A stretch of 64,000 nt of DNA from Flavobacterium sp. CECT 9288 (GCF_918731615.1 NZ_OU957226.1:2915501-2979500); one strand, 5' to 3'. Positions 8,399 to 17,198 are shown, counted from the stretch's first letter. Numbers and translations: made by a program. The notes: a model not told the origin generated them from the sequence alone.

Positions 8399-9178
8399 AT
8401 GGATTACAACAATCAGCCGATAGGAATTTTTGACTCAGGAATAGGTGGCACCTCTATATGGAGTGCTATACACGAATTACTTCCAAATGAAAAAACAATA
8501 TACCTTGCCGATAGCAAAAATGCTCCCTACGGTCAAAAATCAAAATCAGAGATTATTACATTGAGCATAAAAAACACTGATTTTTTATTGGATATGGGTT
8601 GTAAATTAATAGTAGTTGCCTGCAATACAGCCACCACAAATGCCATTCAAGAATTAAGAGCCAAATATACTATTCCGTTCATTGGCATAGAACCAGCTAT
8701 AAAGCCTGCTGTTACGCATTCAAAAACACAAGTAATTGGCATTTTAGCAACACAAGGGACACTCAATAGTGAGCTCTTTAATAAAACAACTGAAAAATAT
8801 CAGGATACAAAAATAATTGAACAAGTAGGACACGGTTTGGTTCAATTGATAGAAAACGGGAAGATAAACTCCCCAGAAATGACTCTTTTACTAGAATCTT
8901 ATCTTGCACCAATGATTCGAGAAAACATTGATTATCTTGTGCTGGGATGTAGTCATTACCCCTATTTGATTCCGCAAATAAAAAAAATACTTCCTGATCA
9001 CATTCAAATTATAGATTCAGGTCAGGCTGTAGCCAAACAAACTCAAAACGTGCTACGAGAAAAAGTAGGTTTTAGTTCTAGTTCAGGGTCTGAAAATATA
9101 TTTTACACGAATACGAATCCAAAAGTGCTACAAGAAATTATTGGCAATAATTTTACAGCCATTAGCAAAGACTTTTAA
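8399..9178 (+). CDS. murI: Glutamate racemase
   Basis: Converts L-glutamate to D-glutamate for peptidoglycan precursors, in the cytoplasm. The 259-residue sequence has the family blocks GIFDSGIGG (9-17), LADSKNAPYG (37-46), the first catalytic cysteine C75 in ACNTATT, and the second catalytic pair C184 and H186 in LGCSHYP. It is separated from the bamA operon by a terminator and has its own promoter. It converges with the gamma-carbonic anhydrase gene, with six bases between their stop codons. Confidence 0.96.
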   Translation: MDYNNQPIGIFDSGIGGTSIWSAIHELLPNEKTIYLADSKNAPYGQKSKSEIITLSIKNTDFLLDMGCKLIVVACNTATTNAIQELRAKYTIPFIGIEPAIKPAVTHSKTQVIGILATQGTLNSELFNKTTEKYQDTKIIEQVGHGLVQLIENGKINSPEMTLLLESYLAPMIRENIDYLVLGCSHYPYLIPQIKKILPDHIQIIDSGQAVAKQTQNVLREKVGFSSSSGSENIFYTNTNPKVLQEIIGNNFTAISKDF

Positions 9179-9184
9179 ATTAAA

Positions 9185-9700
9185 TTACTCTTCTTTGAAC
9201 CAACTCGAATACATCACATAATTATTAGAGATACGTTCAATTTCTCCAGCAAAATCAGACTGATCAATATCTTTAACTTTTTTTGCAGGAACTCCAGCCC
9301 AAATAGAACCCGAAGTTACAACTGTGTTTTGAGTAATCACAGCACCTGCAGCTACAATAGAGTTACTTTCTACAATACAATTATCCATAACTATAGCTCC
9401 CATACCTATTAAAACGTTATCGTGTAGGGTACAACCGTGCACAATAGCATTATGACCAATAGAAACATTATTCCCTATAATTGTGGGGTACTTTTTATAG
9501 GTACAATGAATAACGGCACCATCTTGAATATTTACCTTATCTCCTATAGTAATAAAATTTACATCACCTCTAATTACAGCATTAAACCAAACACTACAAT
9601 TTTTTCCAAATTTCACATCGCCAACAATGGTTGCATTTTCTGCAACATAGCAATCTTCAGGTATAGCAGGAGTTTTTCCTAGAACCGATTTTATGATCAT
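9185..9700 (-). CDS. Gamma-carbonic anhydrase family hexapeptide-repeat protein
   Basis: A 171-residue left-handed beta-helix protein of the gamma-class carbonic anhydrase/YrdA type. Features seen are FGKNCSVWFNAVIRGD (about 32-47), NIQDGAVIHC (57-66) and SIGHNAIVHGCTL (82-94), which carry the histidines expected to bind the metal, and a C-terminal helix after GVPAKKVKDI. The family fold is certain; whether it hydrates CO2 is not, since many members are inactive or of unknown role. It starts 6 bp after the stop of the PorP/SprF-like gene, so they form a two-gene operon. Confidence 0.92.
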   Translation of the reverse strand: MIIKSVLGKTPAIPEDCYVAENATIVGDVKFGKNCSVWFNAVIRGDVNFITIGDKVNIQDGAVIHCTYKKYPTIIGNNVSIGHNAIVHGCTLHDNVLIGMGAIVMDNCIVESNSIVAAGAVITQNTVVTSGSIWAGVPAKKVKDIDQSDFAGEIERISNNYVMYSSWFKEE

Positions 9701-9706
9701 AAAAAA

Positions 9707-10702
9707 TTAGTTTATGGCTGGACAATTACATGAATATTTAGCTGGCTTACAAAATAAATCAATCCCTAAGGTAATTTGATGGTAACCACCGTTATCAAAC
9801 TGCACGGCTCCCGAAAGTTGAGAATAGGTATAAGCAAACATAAATTTATTAACATTCACCCCTACAATTGGTGTAATATATTGTAATTTTTGGGTTCCAA
9901 TGACACCGTTATCATTAAACTGTGCTCCTTCTAAACTACGTCTGTACGAAAGACCACCCCACACACGTCCAAAATCAATGTTTTTATAAACTTTCAAATT
10001 TAAATCTATTGCTTTTTCATTTGTAGCTTCTACTTGTTGATACAAAACAGATGGTTCCCAAAGCAATTCTTTTGGATTACCAAAATTATAGCCTACACTG
10101 ATCATATATTTTCTTAGATTGTCACTTTCGTAATCACTATAAATTGCTCTTCTAGATTCGATCGCGTTCTTTACAGTAGCATGAGCATAAAAGTCAAGAT
10201 AATTATAAGACAAACCAATATCAGTATTAAAATAAGCCTCTTTAAGGATCACAGTTCCATCTACAGAGGGATCACTTTGTCCTGGCTCTAAAAAAGAAGT
10301 TTGGTCTAGTTGACTTTGAATAAAACCCGCACTCATACCAAAAGACAGTTGATTAAGATCTACTTCATCTCTAGAAAACATCAAATGATAAGCATAAGTA
10401 AGTTTCACACCCTTTTGAGAATGAAATCCATTTTTATCATTAAAAACAATAATACCTGCACCAGCATTATCACTTATTCTACCATTAAAACTGAGTGTTT
10501 GTAAAGCAGGAGCATCTTCCTGATCAAACCATTGTTTACGAGCAGTAAGTCTTATTTTTGAACAATTTGCGGCACCTGCCATAGAAGGATGAAGAAGGTA
10601 ATAATTATCAGATAGATAATCGGAATAAACAGGAATTCCTTCTTGAGCAAAAGTATTTTGGCAAAAGAAAAAAACAAGTAAAACAGTAAGTTTTTGATAC
10701 AT
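9707..10702 (-). CDS. PorP/SprF family outer-membrane protein
   Basis: Signal peptide (ending TFAQ), then the PorP/SprF opening EGIPVYSDYLSDNYYLLHPS and a 331-residue beta-barrel with many Tyr/Phe/Gly strands. It ends with a short Cys-rich tail (CKPAKYSCNCPA). PorP/SprF members are barrels associated with type IX secretion, and in flavobacteria many are paired with very large surface proteins such as SprB. No such adhesin lies next to this copy; the partner gene is a carbonic anhydrase-like protein. It is therefore a stand-alone family member whose secretion partner, if any, is elsewhere. No clear promoter match upstream. Confidence 0.88.
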   Translation of the reverse strand: MYQKLTVLLVFFFCQNTFAQEGIPVYSDYLSDNYYLLHPSMAGAANCSKIRLTARKQWFDQEDAPALQTLSFNGRISDNAGAGIIVFNDKNGFHSQKGVKLTYAYHLMFSRDEVDLNQLSFGMSAGFIQSQLDQTSFLEPGQSDPSVDGTVILKEAYFNTDIGLSYNYLDFYAHATVKNAIESRRAIYSDYESDNLRKYMISVGYNFGNPKELLWEPSVLYQQVEATNEKAIDLNLKVYKNIDFGRVWGGLSYRRSLEGAQFNDNGVIGTQKLQYITPIVGVNVNKFMFAYTYSQLSGAVQFDNGGYHQITLGIDLFCKPAKYSCNCPAIN

Positions 10703-10840
10703 CGAAAATAATTTAATTAACCAAATGAATTCAATGGCTATTATAAGATAAAACTAAACCTTGAAACCCTAAACTTGATAACAAAAGTTAATTTCTTCTT
10801 TAAAAAATCAAATATAGGTATTCATAGAAAATAACTTTAG

Positions 10841-10848
10841 TAAATTTG
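10841..10848 (+). promoter_or_regulatory. Candidate -7 element for the Nfu-type gene
   Basis: TAAATTTG, a match to TAnnTTTG, ends 17 bp before the ATG at 10866. No good -33 TTTG is seen at the right spacing. Confidence 0.4.
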
Positions 10849-10865
10849 TAAAAATTTCAAAAATC

Positions 10866-11765
10866 ATGAGCAAAATCACCATAAAAGAAACGCAAAACCC
10901 AACCATACTAAAATTTGAGTTTGAAGATTTTATAACACAAAATGAAAATTTTGAGTTTAAGAATATCGACGAAGCAAAAGATTCGCCATTGGCTCAAAAA
11001 TTATTTTATTTACCCTTTGTAAAAACCGTATATATCTCCGGTAATTTTATTGCAATCGAAAGATTTAGCATTGTAGAATGGGATGATGTCAAGGACGCAG
11101 TTGCAGAGCAGATTGAACAATTTATAATAGACGGAGGCGTAATTGTAACTAAAAGTGAAACTACTACAAAAAAGCAACCTGTTAATGTTTATGGAGAAAC
11201 TACTCCAAATCCAGCTGCATTAAAATTTGTAGTTAGTAAAATGTTGACCAAAAATGCTGTCGAATTTAAAAATATAGATCAAACTAGTGCTTCACCATTA
11301 GCAAAGGAATTATTTAAATTTCCTTATGTAAAAGAAATTTTTATTGATGAAAATTATATTTCAATTACAAAATATGATATCAATGAATGGCAAGAAATCA
11401 CATTAGAACTTAGAAGTTTCATTAAACAATATATAGAAAACGGCGGTATTGTACTAGATGAAAGCTACATTGCAAGCTCTACTGAAACCGAAACTATCAA
11501 GGCGCAAGAGTTTGATAATTTAGACACCACTTCTCAACAAATTATTAATATTTTAGAAGAATATGTAAAACCAGCAGTTCAGGCTGATGGAGGTAATATA
11601 GCTTTTGACTCCTACAATGAGGAGGAAAAACTGGTGAAAGTAATTTTACAAGGAGCTTGTAGCGGCTGTCCATCATCAACATTTACTTTAAAAAGCGGTA
11701 TCGAAAACATGTTAAAAAGTATGCTAAACGATGAAAGTATCAAAGTAGAAGCCGTTAATGCATAA
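10866..11765 (+). CDS. Nfu-type Fe-S carrier with duplicated N-terminal domain
   Basis: A 299-residue cytoplasmic protein. Residues 1-95 and about 103-200 are two homologous Nfu N-terminal domains (compare NPTILKFEF / NPAALKFVV, SPLAQKLFYLPFVK / SPLAKELFKFPYVK and FIIDGGVIV / YIENGGIVL). Residues about 220-299 form the NifU C-terminal domain with the cluster-binding CxxC at C265 and C268 (GACSGCPSSTF). Such proteins carry [4Fe-4S] clusters to apo-enzymes. The single CxxC implies a cluster bridged between two subunits. The internal duplication appears to be standard in flavobacteria. It is monocistronic, with a terminator downstream. Confidence 0.92.
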   Translation: MSKITIKETQNPTILKFEFEDFITQNENFEFKNIDEAKDSPLAQKLFYLPFVKTVYISGNFIAIERFSIVEWDDVKDAVAEQIEQFIIDGGVIVTKSETTTKKQPVNVYGETTPNPAALKFVVSKMLTKNAVEFKNIDQTSASPLAKELFKFPYVKEIFIDENYISITKYDINEWQEITLELRSFIKQYIENGGIVLDESYIASSTETETIKAQEFDNLDTTSQQIINILEEYVKPAVQADGGNIAFDSYNEEEKLVKVILQGACSGCPSSTFTLKSGIENMLKSMLNDESIKVEAVNA

Positions 11766-12084
11766 GTGCTTTTACATTGGTTTAGCATTGATTAAACCCT
11801 AGAATATTTTAAACTTTATTCATTTTAAAAAAGCGTTTCTATCGAAGCGCTTTTTTGTGTTTTATATAGAATAGAAAGTTCTAGCACGATTCAAATTTAC
11901 ATTCCAATTAAAATAAAAGGTCTGATTATTCCCAAAATCAACATCCCACAAAACGAGTAAAATCAACACTTTTGACAAATAACAAACATTTTAGAACTGA
12001 TTTTCAATAAATTATTAATAATAGGATAAACTATAATTGAAAAAAAATCACTAACATTGTAGGACTAATCAAATAAAAAATACC
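11766..12084. other. 319-bp intergenic stretch
   Basis: This holds the Nfu-gene terminator (11827-11856) and then about 230 bp of very AT-rich sequence. I find no open frame with protein-like composition and no RNA-gene structure. ATTATTAATAAT at 12011-12022 is a perfect 12-bp palindrome, which may be chance in such AT-rich DNA. The promoter of the repeat protein gene probably lies in the last 80 bp (near match TAACATTG at 12052-12059). Confidence 0.6.
11827..11856 (+). terminator. Terminator of the Nfu-type gene
   Basis: AAAAAAGCG (11827-11835) pairs with CGCTTTTTT (11848-11856); the inner TTC/GAA can extend the stem. It ends in a T run. Confidence 0.8.
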
Positions 12085-12603
12085 ATGGGACTAACCTCTT
12101 TTTTTAAAAATTTATTTGGCTCTGCCAAAGAAACCACGACTGAATTGGCCAATAAAGCCGAAGCAACACTAGAACAAGCAAAAGCAAATGCTGCACCTTA
12201 CCTAGATAAAGCCGAAGATTTTATTGAAGATAAACTAGAGCAAGCCAAAGAAGCTGCAGCTCCTTACCTTGAAAAAGCAGAAAACTTTGCCGAAGAAACC
12301 ATTGATAAAGTTAAAGTACACGCAGCACCTATTGTTGATAAAGCAGAAGAGTTTGCTGGACAAGCAAAAGAAAAGGTAGCTGAATTTGCTGATAAAGCCG
12401 AAGAAACTTTAGAAAACCTTACGGATACTGTAAAAGAAAAATTGAATCACACTAGCGATGCAATTGCTAACGGTACCGAAGATGCCAAAAAAGCGATTGA
12501 AAATACAACTGAGAAAACTGTAGCTTTAGCTGACGACGGAAAAGAAATTGCTAAAACAGAAATAAAAGAAGTTGTAAATAAAATCGAAGAAGACGCAGAT
12601 TAA
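12085..12603 (+). CDS. Helical protein with 22-residue apolipoprotein-like repeats
   Basis: I do not recognise a named family; some database entries may call it YtxH-like or LEA-like. The 172 residues have no signal peptide and no transmembrane segment. The N-terminus MGLTSFFKNLFGSAKE could form an amphipathic helix that lies on a membrane. Three tandem 22-residue units follow at 29-50, 51-72 and 73-94, each with the core AAP(Y/I)(L/V)(D/E)KAE(D/N/E)F and prolines at exactly 38, 60 and 82. Related A/E/K-rich helix continues to the end. It contains no cysteine or tryptophan. It lies just before a MscS channel, with a terminator between. A stress or membrane-surface role is inference. Confidence 0.85.
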   Translation: MGLTSFFKNLFGSAKETTTELANKAEATLEQAKANAAPYLDKAEDFIEDKLEQAKEAAAPYLEKAENFAEETIDKVKVHAAPIVDKAEEFAGQAKEKVAEFADKAEETLENLTDTVKEKLNHTSDAIANGTEDAKKAIENTTEKTVALADDGKEIAKTEIKEVVNKIEEDAD

Positions 12604-12626
12604 TTTAATAAAAAGTAAAATAATTG

Positions 12627-12634
12627 TATTTTTG
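12627..12634 (+). promoter_or_regulatory. Candidate -7 element for the MscS gene
   Basis: TATTTTTG matches TAnnTTTG and lies upstream of the 12647-12673 hairpin, so a transcript from here would carry that hairpin in its leader. No clear -33 element. Confidence 0.35.
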
Positions 12635-12646
12635 ACCCACAAATCC

Positions 12647-12673
12647 AACCTTCTCCTATTGAGAAGGTTTTTT
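12647..12673 (+). terminator. Terminator between repeat protein and MscS genes
   Basis: AACCTTCTC (12647-12655), loop CTATT, GAGAAGGTT (12661-12669), then a T run to 12673. Perfect 9-bp stem. Confidence 0.85.
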
Positions 12674-12684
12674 ATTTTACAAAT

Positions 12685-13521
12685 ATGAATCTAGACCCAA
12701 ACCAAATCACTAGCTACGCCAATACTTTTGCGCAAGTATTAATTGATTATTCCCCAAAATTAATTTCGGCATTTATCATCCTAATCGCTGGATTGTACAT
12801 CATCCGATTAATCAATCGATTTATTAGGACCTTAATGGTCAAGAGAGATCTAGACCCTACCCTAACTCGGTTTTTAGCTGATATTTTACTTTGGGTTTTA
12901 CGAGTAATTTTGTTTGTATCGTTTATCTCTAAATTAGGGATTGAAACATCCTCTTTTGTTGCAATTTTAGGAGCCATGGGACTTGCGGTGGGGTTGTCAT
13001 TACAAGGATCTCTTTCCAATTTTGCTGGCGGAATGTTAATTATTCTATTCAAGCCCTTTCGTGTCAACGACACAATAGAAGCACAAGGTGTAACAGGAAC
13101 TGTAAGTGAAATACAAATTTTTGTTACCAAATTAATTACAGGTAACAATCAAACTATTTTTGTTCCTAACGGTGCCTTATCAAATGGGAATATCATTAAC
13201 TATTCTATGGAAAAAATTAGAAGAGCCGATTTGACTATTGCAATATCCTATGACACCAATATTAAAATTGCGAAAGACATCATAACTACAGTTTTGGAAA
13301 ACAACCCTAAGGTTTTAAAAACACCAGAAGCCGAAGTTGCTGTCAAAATATTAACAGACAATGCAATTCAACTAGCTGTTAGACCATGGGCAACAAATGA
13401 AGATTTTGGAAATGTATGTGCAGAAACGCTTCAAGGATGCAAAGAAGCCTTTGATATTGCCGGAATTACTATGCAACCTTTTGTTAAAGAGTCTTCGTTT
13501 ACATCAAACACTGCAACCTAA
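12685..13521 (+). CDS. Small-conductance mechanosensitive channel (MscS family)
   Basis: An inner-membrane channel that opens under membrane tension and releases solutes on osmotic downshock. The 278 residues match the short MscS class. Three transmembrane helices lie in the first 125 residues; the pore helix is GAMGLAVGLSLQGSLSNFAGG (about 95-115), followed by the family block PFRVNDTIEAQGVTGTVSEI (about 122-141) and the beta and alpha/beta C-terminal vestibule (PNGALSNGNIINYS). It follows the repeat protein gene but is separated by a terminator. It converges with tsaB, with 16 bp between stops. Confidence 0.94.
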   Translation: MNLDPNQITSYANTFAQVLIDYSPKLISAFIILIAGLYIIRLINRFIRTLMVKRDLDPTLTRFLADILLWVLRVILFVSFISKLGIETSSFVAILGAMGLAVGLSLQGSLSNFAGGMLIILFKPFRVNDTIEAQGVTGTVSEIQIFVTKLITGNNQTIFVPNGALSNGNIINYSMEKIRRADLTIAISYDTNIKIAKDIITTVLENNPKVLKTPEAEVAVKILTDNAIQLAVRPWATNEDFGNVCAETLQGCKEAFDIAGITMQPFVKESSFTSNTAT

Positions 13522-13537
13522 AACTAGTGAGCATAAT

Positions 13538-14209
13538 TTACTTTTTTTTAGGAGTAGTTATCATAAAGTCTTTCAAATAATAGGGTTCAAAATAAGCGAC
13601 ATCAACAATGTCGTTTATTTTGAATTTTTCAAAACTAAGAAAACTCATTTCGTTAGCCGAAGGAAAAACTAAAGTTTCTAGAAAAAAATGATTGCTTTTA
13701 TTGAGTACGCTCTTGCATTTTACAGCACAGTCTCCCACAAAATACAAATCATCTTGAAGCTCATTAAATGAATTCTCATCTATTATTTGGGCCTGAACTT
13801 CACGCTTTTTTTCAAGTTTTGAATCAAAAAATGCACTGTATACTTCCATTCTTCGGGCATCAATCATCGGAATAATTAAACCCTTATTAATTTTAGCTTG
13901 TGCCGCAAGAGTTTCCAGCGTATCTATAGCTATTAGTGGAATATCTAATGCAAAACACAATCCTTTTGCAGCTGATACGCCTATACGCAAACCCGTATAA
14001 GAACCTGGACCTTGACTAACTGCAACGGCAGATAAATCTTTGAGATTACAACCTGACTCTTTAAAAATTTCTTCTATAAAAACATGAAGTCGCTCTGCAT
14101 GTGAGTATCCTTCTTCTGCAATTTCTTTACAAAGGATTGTTACGCCATCTTTTGCTAATGAAACAGAACAATTCTTAGTAGCGGTTTCAATGTTTAGTAT
14201 ATAACTCAA
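13538..14209 (-). CDS. tsaB: tRNA threonylcarbamoyladenosine biosynthesis protein TsaB
   Basis: Partner of TsaD in making the t6A37 modification of ANN-decoding tRNAs. The 223-residue ASKHA-fold protein begins YILNIETATKNCSVSLAKDG and contains AVSQGPGSYTGLRIGVSAAKG (about 63-83) and IPMIDARRMEVYSAFF (about 114-129), diagnostic for TsaB. It lacks the metal-binding motif of TsaD, as expected. It lies downstream of the efflux gene pair on the same strand, separated by 80 bp containing a perfect 12-bp hairpin. Confidence 0.93.
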   Translation of the reverse strand: MSYILNIETATKNCSVSLAKDGVTILCKEIAEEGYSHAERLHVFIEEIFKESGCNLKDLSAVAVSQGPGSYTGLRIGVSAAKGLCFALDIPLIAIDTLETLAAQAKINKGLIIPMIDARRMEVYSAFFDSKLEKKREVQAQIIDENSFNELQDDLYFVGDCAVKCKSVLNKSNHFFLETLVFPSANEMSFLSFEKFKINDIVDVAYFEPYYLKDFMITTPKKK

Positions 14210-14230
14210 TTTGGTTTTTGTTTAAATTAA

Positions 14231-14269
14231 AAATCACAATCACAAAATTAGATTTTATGATTGTGATTT
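14231..14269 (-). terminator. Inverted repeat after the HlyD gene, probable terminator
   Basis: AAATCACAATCA (14231-14242) and TGATTGTGATTT (14258-14269) are perfect 12-bp complements with a 15-nt loop. On the minus strand only a broken T tract follows, so termination may be partial and tsaB may receive readthrough. Confidence 0.6.
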
Positions 14270-14289
14270 CAAAATGGTATGTATAATGA

Positions 14290-15597
14290 TTACTTCTTGT
14301 CCTTGTCCTTTTTATCTTTATCAGTAGCAATTGCCACTTTATCTCCTGAGTTTAGCTCTTTTGTAACTGTGGCATAAGGTCCTGTAATAATTACATCTCC
14401 TTTTTTCAAGCCAGTCAGGATTTCAATATTAGTATCGTCTTGAATACCAGTTTTTATAATTCTAATTTTTGCTTTATCTCCTACTTTAACAAAAACACAC
14501 TCAAATTTCTTGTCGCTTTTAGGGGCAGCATCTTTTTGATCCTCACTTGTATCCTCAACTTTTATTTCTTTTACGGCTGCAGTATCTGATTTTACTACAA
14601 CTGAACTAATTGGAACAGCAAGCACATTGCTTCTAGTTTCAGTAATTATATCTACCGTAGCTGTCATTCCTGGTCTAAAAGGAGAGTATGTATTTGGCTT
14701 CCCTTCTAATAAATCTTCGTAAGATTCTTTTAATATTCTTACTTTAACTTTAAAATTAGTTACCTGATCTGCTGTCAAAGCTGAACTTGCTGAATTTGAA
14801 ATGCTTGTAACAACACCTTTAAACTGCTTTTTAAGATAAGCATCAACTTCTACATTAGCTTCATCCCCCACTTTAATTTTTACAATATCATTTTCATTAA
14901 CATCTACTTCAACCTCCATATTATTCAAGTTGGCTACTCTCAAAATCTCAGTTCCTGTCATTTGTTGCGTTCCTAAAACACGCTCTCCTAATTCTACATT
15001 TAACATAGAAATAGTACCGTCAGCAGGTGCATAAATAGTTGTACGCCCTAGATTATCTTTGGCTTCATTTACTGTTGCAGAAGCGCTTTGAACGTTGTAA
15101 TAAGCTGACTGTTTAGACGCTTTAGCAACTTCAAACGAAGCAATAGCCTTGTCCCAATCCGATTTTGAAATGATTCCTTTATCAAACAATGTTTTGTTTC
15201 TATCGTAGTTTGCTTTTGATTCTTTAAAAGAAGCATCTGCTTGACTTAAACTTGCTTTAGTTCCGGATAAGTTAGATACTGATCTGTTGTAACCAGACGT
15301 GTATAAATCTGGATTGATCTTCACTAGTAAATCTCCTTTTTTCACTACTTGCCCTTCTTTTACATTTAAGGCGATGATTTCTCCCGAAACTTCAGAAGAA
15401 ATTTTAACTTCAATTTCAGGCTGTATTTTTCCGGTAGCAGATACCGTTTCAATTATTGTAGATGGAATTACTTGTGCGGTTTCTACCTCCGTACCTACAT
15501 CTTTTTTACCTATAACCCCAGATTTAGAAAGAGCAATTAAACCCGCAATAATTACTACTGCACCACCTATTAGGATATAAACTGTTTTTTTTGACAT
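14290..15597 (-). CDS. HlyD/MacA-type periplasmic adaptor subunit
   Basis: Membrane-fusion protein linking an inner-membrane pump to a TolC channel. The N-terminus has a signal anchor (KTVYILIGGAVVIIAGLIAL). A biotinyl-lipoyl-like half (IALNVKEGQVVKKGDLLVKI, about 73-92), a long helical hairpin (about 95-195), the second lipoyl half (GTISMLNVELGERV) and beta-barrel domains follow. The 435-residue protein ends in a Lys/Asp-rich tail (DKDKKDKDKK). It starts 5 bp after the TolC gene. The usual third component, a MacB-type ABC permease or RND pump, is not next to it; tsaB follows instead. Confidence 0.9.
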   Translation of the reverse strand: MSKKTVYILIGGAVVIIAGLIALSKSGVIGKKDVGTEVETAQVIPSTIIETVSATGKIQPEIEVKISSEVSGEIIALNVKEGQVVKKGDLLVKINPDLYTSGYNRSVSNLSGTKASLSQADASFKESKANYDRNKTLFDKGIISKSDWDKAIASFEVAKASKQSAYYNVQSASATVNEAKDNLGRTTIYAPADGTISMLNVELGERVLGTQQMTGTEILRVANLNNMEVEVDVNENDIVKIKVGDEANVEVDAYLKKQFKGVVTSISNSASSALTADQVTNFKVKVRILKESYEDLLEGKPNTYSPFRPGMTATVDIITETRSNVLAVPISSVVVKSDTAAVKEIKVEDTSEDQKDAAPKSDKKFECVFVKVGDKAKIRIIKTGIQDDTNIEILTGLKKGDVIITGPYATVTKELNSGDKVAIATDKDKKDKDKK

Positions 15598-15602
15598 AAT
15601 AA

Positions 15603-17036
15603 TTAGTTTTTGATAAGAGGAATTCCAAAATAGAATTCTAATATTTTAATTTTAAAGATATAATCGTATTTGGTTCTCAATACTTCAGATTGCGCATTAG
15701 TAAGCAATGTTTGGGCTTGATTGTAATCGAATGAGTTCATTAGCCCCACATTAAAACGTTCCTTTGCAAAATCAACAGCATTTTGTCTTGCCTCAACAGC
15801 AATTACAGCCGATTCGTATGATTTTAAAGCTCCTTTTGCATCAGCAAATGCCGTGTAAACATTTCTTTGTAAATCTAAGTCTTGCTGTTCTACTGCAATT
15901 TTTGATCGCTCTAGATTTACTCTTGAACGCTCTACATTGTTTCTAACAGAAAACCCATTAAATATTGGTATTGAGATTTGCACTCCAAAAGAGTGCCCTT
16001 TATTATCGCTAAACTGATTAAAAAATGGAGCTGGTTTCCCTAAAACTGGTAAAATATTAGGAGCCAAAACATTTTGATTTGTTCCTTCTACAAAACCTAT
16101 TTGAGAGGTGGGATTTTCAGTGCTTTGTATTCTTCCAACTGGTCTACCACTATAGGCTACCCTTGAATCAAACCTATAAAAACCTTGAATAGTAGGTTGA
16201 TAAGCACCTCTTGCAATGTCCACATCTTTTTCAGCAATTTCTAAATTAGTTTTAGCAATTTTCAATTCTGTTCTTCCTTCTAATGCTTTGTTATAAATTG
16301 CATTAGGATTTTGCATCATGATATTGTTTTCATCCTTTACATCAGTATCGTCTGCTACATCAAAATTTTCAAATTCCTTAAGCTGTAACAATTGTGATAA
16401 ACTCAATTTAGAAATTAGCAAAGCATTCTCGGCAGCAATTATACTCTGATTATTAGTTGCTATAGTAGCTTTAATATCTAATAAATCACCTCTTGGTATA
16501 GAGCCTGAATTTACTAACTCTTCTGAACGTATATATTGTTTTTCATTAATATCAAGCTGTTGCTTTTGTACTTTTAAGTTTTCTTTATTAAAAAGCACTT
16601 GTAAAAAGGCATTCGCTACGTTTAAGGCAACATCTTCTTGCATTTTTAACAACTGATACTTGGCTGCAACTAGAGATAAATTAGACCTGCGTAAGGTATT
16701 TTGATTTTGCAAACCCTTGTAAATATCAATTCCTACATTTGCCCCAGCAGAAGTAAATTGTGTGGTTTTATTTTCCAATGTACCAGAAATAATGTCTTGG
16801 TTTAGACCAATATTCCAAGAGTGGGAAGTACTGGCATTCAATGAAGGTAAAAAATTACCAATGGCACCTCTTTTATCAATCAATGCCGTTTTAGTATCAA
16901 GAGCAGATTGCTTAATAGAGATGTTGTTTTGAATGGCGTAGTTCACACATTCTTGCAAGGTCCATTTTTTGGTTTGTCCATTTACAGACAATCCTACAAG
17001 AACAATGAATAAACTAAAGAAACTCTTTTTTTTCAT
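15603..17036 (-). CDS. TolC family outer-membrane efflux protein
   Basis: Trimeric outer-membrane channel and periplasmic tunnel for export. I chose the ATG at 17036, which begins the signal peptide MKKKSFFSLFIVLVGLSVNGQ; the upstream frame start at 17072 adds an unlikely tail. The 477-residue product has the TolC opening KKWTLQECVNYAIQNNISIKQS and two homologous coiled-coil halves (for example NEKQYIRSEELVNSGSIPRGD and FAKERFNVGLMNSFDYNQAQ). It is the first gene of a pair with the HlyD-type adaptor. The pump substrate cannot be deduced. Confidence 0.92.
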   Translation of the reverse strand: MKKKSFFSLFIVLVGLSVNGQTKKWTLQECVNYAIQNNISIKQSALDTKTALIDKRGAIGNFLPSLNASTSHSWNIGLNQDIISGTLENKTTQFTSAGANVGIDIYKGLQNQNTLRRSNLSLVAAKYQLLKMQEDVALNVANAFLQVLFNKENLKVQKQQLDINEKQYIRSEELVNSGSIPRGDLLDIKATIATNNQSIIAAENALLISKLSLSQLLQLKEFENFDVADDTDVKDENNIMMQNPNAIYNKALEGRTELKIAKTNLEIAEKDVDIARGAYQPTIQGFYRFDSRVAYSGRPVGRIQSTENPTSQIGFVEGTNQNVLAPNILPVLGKPAPFFNQFSDNKGHSFGVQISIPIFNGFSVRNNVERSRVNLERSKIAVEQQDLDLQRNVYTAFADAKGALKSYESAVIAVEARQNAVDFAKERFNVGLMNSFDYNQAQTLLTNAQSEVLRTKYDYIFKIKILEFYFGIPLIKN

Positions 17037-17198
17037 ATATTTTAAATAATTGCACAACATAAAGTCACACACATTTAACTTAGCTTAATTATGGTCTTCA
17101 AAATCATAAATTTTACAATCTGAAATTCAATAATTAAACAATAAGACTTTCGATTGTACCATTTGTTACAAAAAATCATAAAAAAAGAATTGTTTTAC

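Noticed and set aside
12011..12022. Palindrome ATTATTAATAAT as an operator
   Set aside because: Occurs once, is pure A/T in very AT-rich DNA, and has no partner site or regulator nearby.
12647..12673. Hairpin in front of mscS as a riboswitch or attenuator
   Set aside because: A simple 9-bp stem with a T run fits a terminator for the preceding gene; no additional structure or alternative pairing was seen.
13397..13672. Open frame spanning the mscS-tsaB junction
   Set aside because: It overlaps both convergent genes in another frame and has no start signals or protein-like pattern.
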